Origin: Massospora cicadina
Lineage: Eukaryota; Entomophthoromycota; Entomophthoromycetes; Entomophthorales; Entomophthoraceae
Assembly (NCBI GenBank): GCA_022478985.1
Contig: JAKSZP010013606.1
Span: forward strand, 1 to 64,000
Length of the DNA stretch: 64,000 bases
Reading direction: 5' to 3'
The notes beneath the pieces were generated by a model. The model saw nothing but the letters and a program-made list of their open reading frames with translations, did not search any database and was not told the origin of the DNA. This document shows, in pieces, positions 1 through 11,076 of the stretch. How positions within the stretch are numbered: the stretch's first letter is position 1; each line of letters begins with the position of its first letter. The position numbers and the translations under genes are program-made.

Positions 1-616
1 TGGGTGATTCAATGGTAATATCTGACGTTTTATCAAAGAGGTATCAATGGAGGGTTAGATGACCAAATCCCCACTATATATATTCCCTAGGATTCACTAA
101 AATAAAAAAAGGAGTAATTATGAGTATAGAGATATATAGTTCTAAGTTATTTCATTCAGGATATAGTTTAAAGAGTAAACTATCATTAGCTTCCATTGTT
201 CTGTTTTGTCTCAAGGATATTATTGCTGTGTGTGATAATTGGAAGACTCTTGGAGAAAAGAGTAAAGATCTGAGCGGGGATCTACAGAAGAAGGAGTTAC
301 AATTGGGGATAGCTGCCAACTGTGTTTTGGACCAAAGAGACTGTCACCAGGGTATTTCATTGAAGATTGGGTCAGACAGAACAAGGATACAAATCCCTAT
401 GTGTATGACATCATGAGTATTTAATCGGGAATACTGGCTGAGCATTGGGCCAAAATATAATTCATACTCAACTATGGATAATAATCATTATACTATTATT
501 GATTAATAATTCAATCTAATATACAACATGATGAAGTGCACGAGAAAAATGAACCTGTGCAGTAAAAAGGTTACTAGGGTTGCTTGCTGATAACATTCAA
601 TAAGTAAATTTCTACA
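1..616 (+). repeat. 5' LTR of element I, partial
   Basis: The sequence is directly repeated, with scattered substitutions, at 5986-6593. It contains a TATA-like run at 75-84 and an AUG-started frame from 120. It ends in ...CTACA immediately before a primer-binding-like sequence, consistent with an LTR terminus. Its beginning lies left of the window. Confidence 0.85.
120..416 (+). CDS. Small LTR-embedded ORF of element I, unknown function
   Basis: A 98-codon frame starts at the first AUG about 35 bases downstream of the TATA-like run (75-84) of the LTR. It starts MSIEIYSSKLF and has a moderately hydrophobic stretch at about residues 20-38. The 3' LTR keeps the same start and about 45 codons (from 6105) before small indels break it. 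I recognise no family. It may be chance, but LTR-embedded frames also occur in elements A, B and G of this window. Confidence 0.3.
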   Translation: MSIEIYSSKLFHSGYSLKSKLSLASIVLFCLKDIIAVCDNWKTLGEKSKDLSGDLQKKELQLGIAANCVLDQRDCHQGISLKIGSDRTRIQIPMCMTS

Positions 617-619
617 AGT

Positions 620-640
620 TGGTGCTCAGTACAGGGGTAG
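620..640 (+). other. Primer-binding-site-like sequence, element I
   Basis: TGGTGCTCAGTACAGGGGTA lies four bases after the LTR end. It resembles the sequence TGGCGCTCACTACAGGGG at the same place in element C (54645). The TGG start and purine-rich tail suit tRNA priming, but I could not assign a tRNA. Confidence 0.45.
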
Positions 641-3380
641 TTGAGTTGCAGAATTTATAATAATGTCATACAAAGATGAGTTAAGCAAACTGTGGACTGA
701 GTTAGCCACTGTAAACCAGAATGCTCTAAACTCAGCGGATCATTAGGAGTTTGCAGCCTTGGAAGAATGAGTCGTTAAGGTGAAAGAAGGGATAGAAAAT
801 GTAGCAAGCTTTAGGAACGAGTTACTTGGGAAAGTAACCTTGTAGAAGAAGAAAGAAGGGGACCTCGTTTGAGAGGTCTTATACCTGAAACTGGAGCAAG
901 AAGCGGATCTCATTTTTTTAAGAAATTTTGGTGTGGATATAGAGAGATTAATCAAACAAGTGGAGAATGAAATCAGCAAACTAGTGAAGCATGGGCTTCT
1001 AGTTCCTTCGTCAAGTCCCTGGGCGAGTCTGATTCTAATCATGAAGAAAAAGGATGGATCCAACTGGGTGGTGATTGACTACTGAAGGCTGGAGAAAATT
1101 TACAAAGAAGGATTTGTATCACCTACTGAGGATCAATGATGCGCTAGATCGTTTAGGAGAAGCGAAGTATTTCTCCACAATGGATCTGATCTCAGGATAT
1201 TGGCAGATCAACTTGCCAAAGGAAGACCAGGAAAAGTGTGTGATTATTACCGTTCAGGGGCTATACCAACCGACGAGGATGCCCCAGGGTCTATGCAATG
1301 TGCCTGCAACGTTTCAGAGGGCCATGGATGCAATACTGAATGACTTGAAGTTGACATTCGTCCTAGTATATCTGGATGATATAAATGTGTTCAGTAGGAC
1401 GTTTACTGATCACCCACACCACTTGGAAGAAGTATTTAAGCGACTGTCCACGGCTAACCTGAAGATCAAGCCAAGGAAGTGCCACTTCTTTAAGAAAGAG
1501 TTAAATATTTGGGATTTGTAATCAACTCCAGTGGATTGCAGCTGCAAACCCAGAAGATAACAGCCATAGAACGGATGGCTGTATCAAAGAGTGTCCAAGA
1601 TATTTAAGTGTTCCTTGGGATGGTTGGATACTATAGAAGATTTATTCAGGACTTCGCCTAAATAGCCAAGCCATTATTCCAATTATTGAAGGATCCAAAA
1701 AAAGGATTCATATGGAATGAAGAGGCCCAGGACTCTTTTGATGAGTTATGCCGGTATTTAATAGATTCGCCGATTATGAAATATCCAAATTTCTATCAGG
1801 AGTTTATTATTCAAACTGATACTTCATTGATGGCAATCGGCGCCATACTAAGCCAAGTAGACAAACTTGGGGACAAACATCTGGTGGCATATGTGGGCCA
1901 AACACTCTAAGCCTCTGAGAGGAACTACACCTTAACTGAACTTGAATGCCTTGTGGTCATTTACATATGTAAGCAGTTTCATGTGTACATCCATGGAACG
2001 CACTTTAAGGTGGTAACATACCACTCTTTGCTGCTTGGCTGCACATTACAAGAGCTAGAAGGACGACTAGCCCAATGGGCACTTAAGCTCCAGGCTTATG
2101 ATTATAGGATTGTCCACTGAGTGGGGGCTTCTCACCAGAACGCGGATGGCTTATTGCAGTTACTAATGGTCCAGATGGTATACCCACAGGCGGATGAGCT
2201 ATTCCAGAGAATGGGCAACGGAAAAATTGGGGATAAGCCCTGAGAAATCAAAGGTGCACTTCAGAAAGTGATAGAAAACACTGAGACTATGGATGGACAA
2301 GTATCTAAGACGATCAATGGGAAGCAGTTATTATTCCCAAAACTTCCAGAAAGAGAAGCTATAGTGCAAGCAGCTCACAAGGTTGTTGGGCATGGAGGCC
2401 TGAGGAAAACAACTGACCATATTCTCTAGTACTAATACTGGGAATCCATCAACTACAATGTCACGGATTATCTAGCTTGTTACATGGAGTGCCAGCTGCA
2501 CAAACTACATAAGGATCCACTGGATACTAACTGGATTTGCCTGACACATGGTGTCTATTGACATGATAAGACCGCTGACAATGAGCACAGAGGGAGTCAA
2601 TACATTATAGTTGCAATTGACCATCTGACGAGATGGGCCAAGGTGAAGGCCCTAACGAAAGTAGATGTTACCAGTACCACAAGGTTCATCCTGGATCTAG
2701 TAGTATACCGGCTTTTATTTCTGCAGGTCCTGCTTAGCGACAATGGGACCAACTTCATGTCTCAAGTGATCCCAAGATTGAATGAGATAATGAGGATCCG
2801 AGGAGTCATGCCAGTACCTTACCAGCTGGAGACAAATGGACTGGTAGAACGGGTGAATGGAACGCTGGCCGCAAAACTGAGGAAGCTAGTCGCAGGAAGA
2901 ACTTCTGCATGGGGAACGTACCTCAGTTTGTTGACATTTGCCTACAATATTAGTCATCAATTGACAATGAGAAAGACGCCTTTTGAGTTGTTATATGGAA
3001 GGAAGGCCGCGTTGCCGCTGATTTTATATTCAGTGGTGGAGCCTATGTTGGGGATGAGTACTGAGCAATATTTGAACTGACTGACAAATATCCTGATCAA
3101 TATGCAATCACAAGCATTTGATACAACCTTGAAGAAAAGAATACGAGCAAAATTGACAGTTTGATAAGAACTGACAAGCCTTAGCTGAATATAAAATAGG
3201 GGAAAGAGTTTCCTATTGCAATATGCATGGTTTTAGAAGAAGAAACAAATTGGATGCATTGTGGTCAGGTCATTTTGAAGTGATTGCCAAGACAATGACT
3301 GACGCCTACTCCATCAAGAATCTCTTGGATGGAAAAGTTGTGAATTAAGTCCATGCTAAGTACCTAAAGTGATGGATCAA
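641..3380 (+). pseudogene. pol: Degenerate pol of element I (RT, RNase H, integrase)
   Basis: A short coiled gag-like start (661-750) passes within about 200 bases into the RT finger region (SSPWASLILIMKKKDG at about 1000-1060), so most of gag and all of protease are missing. RT palm follows at 1075-1521 with the catalytic YLDD motif and the MPQGL motif. RNase H lies at about 1686-2120 (QTDTSLMAIGAIL). The integrase zinc-binding region is at about 2330-2510 and the catalytic core at 2560-3080, with LSDNGTNF and the glutamate in NGLVERVNGT. Stop codons and frameshifts separate every block. The RT palm itself still looks well preserved. Confidence 0.85.
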
Positions 3381-5450
3381 TGAAAAAAATAAAAGAGTTC
3401 CCAAAGGACCAATGAACCATTAAGTTAGTCATGTCCTGATGATTAGTTCAAGTCAAAAAAGGACCTCTGAACCAATCTAGATGGTTAAGTCCAAAAAAAG
3501 GACCTCTGAACCATAGAAAACTGGCAGGTTTAAGTACCCAGGACCCAGTTTGTGGAAAAAATAAAAAAATAGACGCTGAAACGAAACAAGGTCAAGTCCC
3601 TTAGAAAAAAAGAAGGAAAAAATAAAAGATTGATAAAAATATTGGAAAAAAAATTATAGACTGCATAGAAAAGAAAATATTTATATAAGTTTTTTTTATT
3701 GATTATCCTTGATATGGGGATGATTCCTCCTATGTCACCTCTTGGGGGAGGGAGGATGGATTGAAGTAGGAATGAATAGCCCATCAAAATTGATGTGAGA
3801 TCAGATGCTAGCAAGGGCTAGACCTACATGAAACCAAGTTTTTTAAGTGGATGCAGATCCCTGTGAGAAAGCAGCTATGGGAAGGGAAATTGAGATGTTG
3901 GATGAAGCCAAGTTGCAAAACCCTGAAGTGGGGAGGAAAGCAATAGTATAAGAAGAGGCAATTGGCAAATAACCCCAAGTAATCTGATATGGCACTGGAG
4001 CTGGAAGATTAGTCTTGAGCGCCTGACAACGGGCTTCATCAAGAACACTGGACATGTGGGCCGTCAATGAACAAGGGATGCTTGATGGGGGTTGCTGAAT
4101 CATGCCCCCTATCAACGCCATCAGTGGAAGATACCGATGGGAAGCTCTGGAGAAGAGATAGTCATTGCAGGGAGCGGATTGCATCCTGCAAGCAATGACT
4201 ATGGGCTTCTTGGAAGCTAAAGCTGAACAAATGATGGAACCTGGGTGAGGCTGGAAGCTTCATGGGCCAACTTCAAAGAACTTGGTCAGCAAAGTGAAGA
4301 GCATAAGTGGCGGTATCCCAATCCAGGATGTTATTAAGATCAGAGGGATTCAGCGCTAGGGTCAAAGCCTCAGTTAATTGGGCCCAGAGCTCAGCATAGG
4401 GGAGCTCGAAGTGAATACTGTTACCAATGATGAGCTTGGTAGCCATAACAGAGGTTTGTAATATGTCCAAGTCAGAAGAGGAACTCAGGAAGCAGGTCTG
4501 ACCTGGCAAGAAATGAGCAATCAAGAACAAACATCATAATCTCTGGAGCATCTACAACAATGGTTGGTGCATCAGCGAAAGGAGCCAAATCCAGGAGAGT
4601 TTCAAAGTCCAACTCTGGAATTGATGGCAGAGGAAGAATTGGCCGAAAGTTATGTTAAAATGATCACAAGTCTGGTTTCAGAGGTATTAGTTACTGTTTC
4701 CAGTAATTTGATGGAAAAACTAGCTACTGGCGCCAGACTAGGCGTATGAGTCCTGGAAGGACCATAGAAGAGGTTCTGCCAAGCATCCTGACTCATCTGC
4801 TGGAAGAGACGGAGGTCTTGATCAGACAAACTATTCAGAAGCTGTTGGTATCATGACTTGGAATTTGACATATGAGCTGGACGAGAGGGGGATGTTGGAC
4901 TTATATGGAAGTTGGCATTATGCACTCTACAATCCATTAAGCTCCAATTTCAGAGAAATTAATCTCAAAATTAATGGGATAAGCTCTCCAAGGGAAGAAT
5001 TAGGAATGACTGAGCCAAGAGATTATGAAAGAAATAACAAGGGCGAATAGAAATAAGTATTCTATTTGAGCCATGAAACAAACATCGATGGCAAGAGTCT
5101 CCTGTCTAGGACGAGGAGAAAATCAGGAAATCAAGGATGCTGAACCAAGAATCCTGAATATGAAAGCGGGTCATATACCCTGATGGGGGGAAAACCAGAT
5201 CCTGGGACTACTATCATCATGAGTAAATCAATCAGCCCAGCACAACAGTAGTTCATGGGGGACCGCGCTATGAGAAGGCAGTAGTGAGGAGGAAGAGGAA
5301 GAGCTCCATATGCTGAAGGTCATCCTGAGCAGCGTTGAGTATTGACGAGTGTACTCCGCTTGAACCAATGAAGTATTTGACCAAGTGTCTGAAGTGGTAT
5401 TTTCATGCCCCAGTTCTTTTCTCGCTAAAATCTAGGCAAGAGGTGGGATG
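3381..5450 (+). other. Unexplained region between integrase and 3' LTR of element I
   Basis: About 2 kb follows the integrase C-terminus without a recognisable domain. It starts with two imperfect copies of AAAAAAGGACCTCTGAACC (about 3455-3515). Short plus-strand frames occur (4564-4749, 4853-5050, 5335-5544) without recognised motifs. It could be a decayed extra ORF, a displaced gag-protease segment, or a separate fragment. A purine-rich tract (AAGAGGTGGGATG) ends at 5450, just before the inferred LTR start. Confidence 0.35.
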
Positions 5451-6593
5451 TGTTGGGATTTTTGCCCATATTCCCAGCCTGCTATATTACCTGGAATTGC
5501 TAGGAGAAAATTCCTTAAGGCGAAGTGAATTAGAAATCAGTTAACCTTAGTTTCAGAGTAACTACATTCAGGGGATTTTGGGATATTTGCCTGGTCATAT
5601 CCATTAAGGATCAATACGGAAAAATACTTAAGATTTCATTGGGCAGAATTGCCAACAAAATAGGGGCATCTGATAGTGATTAACTATCAGGTGTACCGAT
5701 TAGGATCAGTAAGGTTTCATCACCGACTGATTGGGAATAAATAGCAAGTTGTGAGGCGAGTGATGCCGCCTGCATTTAGTAAATCAATCAGTTGGTGTGC
5801 AGCCTGCTTAATGGGTAATAAGTCCCATTACCTAAGCAGGTCACTAGCCAAATATGGTTGGTTCACTTGAATTGAGAGGAAAACGTTAGGGACATGTTTT
5901 CTGACTCTTTCCGTTTAGGTCTTAAGGTTGTCCAATGATGGAATCTTAGACAGGATGGGGAAGACCATTGCTGCCAAGACGAAGATGGGTGATTCAATGG
6001 TAACATATGCCGTTTCATTGAATAGGTGTCAACCAAGGGTTAGATGACTGAATCACCACTATATATACTCCCTAGGGTTCACTATAATAAAAAAAGGAGT
6101 AATTATGAATACAAAGATATATAGTTCTAAGTTATTTCATTTGGGATATAGTTTAAAGAGTAAACTATCATCAGCTTCTATTGTGCTGTTCTGTCTCAAG
6201 GATACTATTGCTGTGTGCGATAATTGGAAGACTCTAGAGAAAATAAAGATCTGAGCGGGGATCAAGAAGAAGGAGTAAAAATTGGAGATAGATGCCGACT
6301 GTGTGTTGGACTGAAGAGACTGTCACCAGGGTATCTCATTGAAGATTGGGTCAGACAGAACAAGGGAACAAATCCTAAGAGTATGACATCATGGATATTT
6401 ATTTGGAAAACTGGCCGAGCGTTGGGCTGAAATATAATTCATATTCAACTACAGATAATAGTCATCATACTATTATCAATTAATAATTTATAATACTATA
6501 CAACACGACTAAGTTTACAAGGAAACTGAGCCTGTGCAGTAAAAAGGCTACTAGGGCTGTTTGCCAATAACAACCAATAAGTAATTATTTACA
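5451..6593 (+). repeat. 3' LTR of element I (left edge inferred)
   Basis: Positions 5986-6593 are a direct repeat of window positions 1-616. The left edge is inferred at TGTTGGGATT (5451) because a polypurine tract directly precedes it; only the part from 5986 is proven by repetition. It ends ...TTACA at 6593, matching ...CTACA in the 5' copy. Confidence 0.6.
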
Positions 6594-8153
6594 AACATCC
6601 TGTAGTGTAAGTAGTCAAAGTCTGAATTGTCATGAGCATAATTATATTGTGACTGAGCGGGAGTGCTTAGCAGTGATCTATGCATATAAGCAATTCATAG
6701 TCTATCTGCATGGGGTAAAATTTAAAGTTGTAACAGATCACGCATCATTACGCTGGTTGCAGAACCTCAAAGAACCTGAAGGCTGTTTGGCTTGATGAGC
6801 TCTTAAGTTGCAGGCTTATGACTTCAAGATTCTCCATCGGCCAGGAGTAAAGCATCAGAACTCTGACTGTTTATCTTGATTGCTGACCGTTGCGGTGACA
6901 GCGGACCTCAGTGACATAATGTATGATAAGATACTTAGCAGAAAATATGACGATGAACCGCCCCAAGTAATCAAAGTGTTAAACGAGATGTGAATAAATA
7001 CCTTCCAATGAAATGGGGAATTGTACAAGCGGATTGGTGATTCTATGGTGAATTTTCTGCAACCTTCAGCATGACCAGGAAACATTATGAGTGCTTACAG
7101 GGCAGTCAGACATGGTGGGGTGTGCAAGACAAATGGAGTTGTTGTGCCATTGGTATTATAGGGAAAGCATGAGCTTTGATGTGCTCAAAACTATTTAATG
7201 TTGTCATCAGTGCCAAGTGGAGAAGCCATTCTGCTGCAAGACTTAATACCAGATAGTGAAACCACATTTCGTTGGCACACAGTTTTCCTAGATATCGTTG
7301 ATCCCTTGCCAACAGGAGCTAACCTGTGTAAGTACATTCTTGTGGTTATTGACCACTTGACCCGGTGGGTCAAAGCAAGAGCAATAAAATAATTAAGAAG
7401 TTACAGTGGCCAAGTTCATGATGGAATGCATTATTCAGCGACATGGATGCCCTCAGTTTATTCTCACTGATAATGGAACCAACTTCACCTCGCACATTCT
7501 CCCTAAACTGAGCAAGCTTATGGTAATCCGCAGGGTTCTGATGACCCCATATCATTCTGAATTTAATGGAATGGTCGAATGGGTGAGTGGTACTCAAGTG
7601 AACATACTACAAAAATTAGTAGTGGATCAACCTTCCGATTGGAGCTCTCTCCTTTCCACTGCCATGTTTGCCTATAACATTAGTTACCATTCCGCCACGG
7701 GGAAGAGTCCCTTACAACTACTATATGGCTGACACCCAGCCCTTCTGGTGTTACTTTATTTGTGTGTAGAAAACACTGGTGGAATGGAACCCCACCGCTA
7801 TTCGACTAACCTTGCAAACATTCTGATCAAACTGCAAATTGAAGCATTTTACTTCAGTTTAGCCAAGAAGATCAGGAATCAGGCCGCCAATCAGGTATGT
7901 TATAGTGGGCTGGCACTGTTCAAGGAAGGCGATATAGTTCTTTTCCATGACCAACATGGATTTGGTGGGAACACAAGCTGGCCATTATTTGGATTGTTTC
8001 ATTTGAGGTTCTAGAGAAAACTGGGGTCAACGTGTATACCATCAAGGATCCTGAAAGTGGTCAGATCATTAACCGAGTACATGCAAAGTTCCTCTGACCA
8101 TACAAACAATAGGAGCCTTATCATCAAGTCAAGGAGGGGGTAATATCACGATT
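6594..8153 (+). pseudogene. pol: Truncated gypsy element E: RNase H and integrase
   Basis: Plus-strand translation gives the end of an RNase H domain (about 6640-6890, with VTERECLAVIYAYKQF and VVTDHASLRWL). An integrase core follows: VFLDIVDPLPTG (about 7285-7320), LTDNGTNFTS (about 7464-7493) and the glutamate in NGMVEWVSGT. The integrase C-terminal region follows to about 8100. Frameshifts and stops are common. A polypurine tract (AAGGAGGGGGTAA) ends at 8153, directly before the family-D LTR. Protease, RT and the 5' LTR are absent, the left edge being the junction with element I. Confidence 0.8.
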
Positions 8154-8700
8154 CCAATATGACTGGATGATAATCATGGGACAGCTAGTGCGGATTGGGA
8201 AGGATCTGCTAAAAATGATATCAGTTACAATAATTTAAGTGCCTTGAGATGAGGTGATATTGGGATATAACAGATTATTATTGGATTGCCTCTATATAAT
8301 GCAATAAGGCAATGTTGACATTCAATGAATATGAAGTAAATCGCCTACAATTAGGGTGATAGAAGATTAGAGAATAACAAGCTGAATTTGAGGAGAATTG
8401 GCGGAATAGAATAGGCCAAGCTATGAGAGCAGTATTGCCTGAAGTTGCTGTATATAAGTGAGATGTGGTGATTGAGAGAAGTAAGTTGTTAATAGTAAAG
8501 AGAGAACGGGACAGCAAAAGATTTCTGTATTTATTAAGATAAATAAAGAAATTATTGGGGCAATTTTTTCTGTTTTTAAGTATACTTTCAAGTAGTTCCA
8601 AAAGACTGATCATTCCCACATTATCTGTCTGTTGCTTAGTGGGTTCAACCTATATTAACAATACAGCAAATCCTAACAATACCGTCCAAATCTATAATAT
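8154..8700 (+). repeat. 3' LTR of element E (LTR family D)
   Basis: It starts TATCACGATTCC right after a polypurine tract and aligns along its length with the reverse complement of 27478-27976, which starts TGTCGTGATTC. It includes a TATA-like sequence near 8450. The right edge (about 8700) is set by that alignment; RT thumb sequence of element H resumes after it. Confidence 0.75.
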
Positions 8701-10551
8701 ATACCTTCCTGAAGATATAGCTGGAGTTCCTAGGACGCAAGATTAGCCCAAAAGGAATTAAGCCTCAGGGAGGGAGGATTAAAGCTGTAGTAGACATGGA
8801 ACATCCACAAAGTATGCACAACATACAGGTATTCCTCAGGATAGTGGGATACAATGGCAGTTTACCCCCAATTTATGGAGTTGGCTGCGCCACTCACCAA
8901 CCTGTTGACCAATAAATTCAATTTTGAATGGGACCTGGAGCAAGAGGAGGCTTTAAAAAAGCAGAAAGCTAGATTGGTAGAGGAACTAATCCTAATATAC
9001 CTAGATTTTAACAAGACATCTTATCTGTATACTGATGCTAGTGACATTGGGATTGACCGATATTATTTAAGTTGAATGAAGAAGGGATAGACCACCCCAT
9101 AGAGTAATAAACTAAGGTCTTTACTATAGATGAAAGTTTTACACTTTGACAAAAATAGAGTTCCTAGCTTTGATAAGAGTAGTGAAGAATTTTTGGCCCT
9201 ATGTATACAAAGTACATAAAAAGTCAATTTACTATGCATCTTTCCGCTGGCTGCACAACATCAAGAATCCATACAGACGCTTCACCTGATGGGCAGTAAA
9301 ACTTCGAGGGTATGATTTTGAGATCATACACAGAGCAGGAAGAAAGAACCACAACTCTAATGGACTGTCACAATTAATAGTTTTCCACCCTGTAAGAAAA
9401 ATAGAACGATGTAGTGTACAGCCTGATAAGATTACCAGAGAAGAAATGCAAGATGAGACCAACGAAGTGAGGACTGTCCTAAGAATATATTCCAAAGATA
9501 CCCTGCTTTTTGATGGAAGCCTTAGAGCAATGTCAAGGGCAAGTGGTACCCATACATCTGATCTAGTGATTGAATGTAATTTGTGATGTAAAAAATAATA
9601 ATGTTAGTCGTGGATAATTCCAAAAGCTTTGGCATACCTAAAAGACCGGTTCTACTAGTATTTAATGTCAGACAAAGTAAATCAAGTTCTGGAATTCTGT
9701 GTATCCTGCGTGAGCTTAAGGCCCTTAGAGAATTGCTTTGAGTTACAAATGATTTCACCAACAGCCCCATTCAACATATCCATTGATGTAATATGACCAT
9801 TGCCTACCGCCTCAAGTGGATCAAAGTTTACCATTATAGCTATTGACCATTCCACCAAATTGGGTCAAAGCATCAGCTTTTGAAGCATACACCGCAGGAA
9901 TGAACTCCAGATTTCTGTATAGTTATTGATACTTAGTAACGATTGTCCTCAGATTCTGCTATCAGATAATATGAAGAATTTTATCTCTGATATTGTGAGA
10001 AAGCTTATGGATCTAGTTGGAGTGAAACAACATTTTCCAATTCATACATTCCATCCTCCAACATAAGTGTGGAACACGTGAACAGAACTTTTGGATGAAT
10101 ATTGAAGAATATGGCACTAGACTACATGTTGAAGTGGGACCAACAGCTGCCATCCACGCTGCTAGAATAATGACTCAGCCATTACTGGGTAATTAGCATG
10201 TCTCCTTTCAATGCCATGTAATGGCGAGAAGCAACACTACCTACCTTTCAGGCACCAATCATTGCCATAGATTGCAATAACCTACCACCTTGGAGTTACC
10301 AGCAGGAGTTGTCTGAAGAGTTAATTAAGTTCAACTTATAGCATCTAAGAACACCACAGACACTATTCTTAGGAATCAGCGTAAGAGTCAGACAGACTAA
10401 GTTACCAGAGTTCAATTTTATAGACAATGTCATATTCTACCTTGTATGAGGAATTCAGCATGAGAAGTTGCAAGTCATCTGGACTGGCCCTGCAACCATC
10501 CTGGCAAAGAGGAGAGCCAAGTATTTGATAAGAGATGTTGAGACCAATATA
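8701..10551 (+). pseudogene. pol: Element H pol, part 1 (RT thumb, RNase H, integrase)
   Basis: The plus strand first encodes the RT thumb region (ISPKGIKPQGGRIKAVV at about 8755-8800), then RNase H (YLYTDASDIGI at about 9017-9050). The integrase core includes ISIDVI at about 9778 and IIAIDHSTK at about 9835. The C-terminal part ends at 10551 in the middle of a codon run (VIWTGPATILAKRRAKY...). Every block has stops or frameshifts. The frame resumes at 15967 on the other side of the LINE. The upstream RT, protease and gag are cut off by insertion of element E. Confidence 0.8.
10538..10551 (+). repeat. LINE target-site duplication, left copy
   Basis: TTGAGACCAATATA here is repeated exactly at 15953-15966 and brackets the LINE. 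Removing the LINE and one copy restores a continuous integrase C-terminal reading frame of element H. Confidence 0.9.
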
Positions 10552-11076
10552 TTTCTTTATTAATACGAGGATGGCCGACCAGGGGACAGACACATCCGAT
10601 ATGTAGGAGCAGGGAAAGTGGAAAACAGAAATGGGAAGAGAGCGCAGAACAAAGGAACTCAAAAGATACGACTTGGCACACTTTGGTGTGGCTGGGGGGC
10701 CACGGGTGGTGGGTGGCTAGACCTTGAGTGGCATGGCAACTCATGGGCTAGTAGGGTGTACCGCCTATGAAGGCTGTGAGGTTTTCAATGTCATAACGAA
10801 GGAACCAGATTGGAATCCAGGTGCCCATCCGTTTCTTCCATTTGTGTTAGAGTGAGCTGAACAGCCAGACTTGAAAATGGTCAGCCAAATGGTGTGGAAC
10901 CTGATGATGGCTTGGTTAAGATTGTGGAAGATCCCGTTGAAGTCGTCAATGGTAATTTTGTGGATGGACCATATTGCAATGCACACAATTAGAGCCCTCA
11001 GTGTCTGGGGGATAGGTAAGGCCATGTTGAGTGCCATGATATTGCGGGATAGTCAGAATTTGGTTGTAGGTGATTG

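Larger units (their letters stand above)
1..6593 (+). mobile_element. Ty3/Gypsy element I (5' end outside window)
   Basis: The first 616 bases recur at about 5986-6593 in the same orientation, so the interval is bracketed by direct LTRs, the 5' one cut by the window edge. Between them lie, on the plus strand, RT, RNase H and integrase remnants in Ty3/Gypsy order. The gag-protease part is almost absent, and about 2 kb of unexplained sequence follows the integrase. Multiple stops and frameshifts make the copy inactive. The right end abuts RNase H sequence of another element at 6594, suggesting insertion into it; the left junction is outside the window, so no target duplication can be checked. 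Confidence 0.85.

Noticed and set aside
3530..3814. Minus-strand 94-codon hydrophobic frame downstream of element I integrase
   Set aside because: It is in low-complexity T-rich antisense sequence (runs of A on the plus strand) and has no second copy to test.
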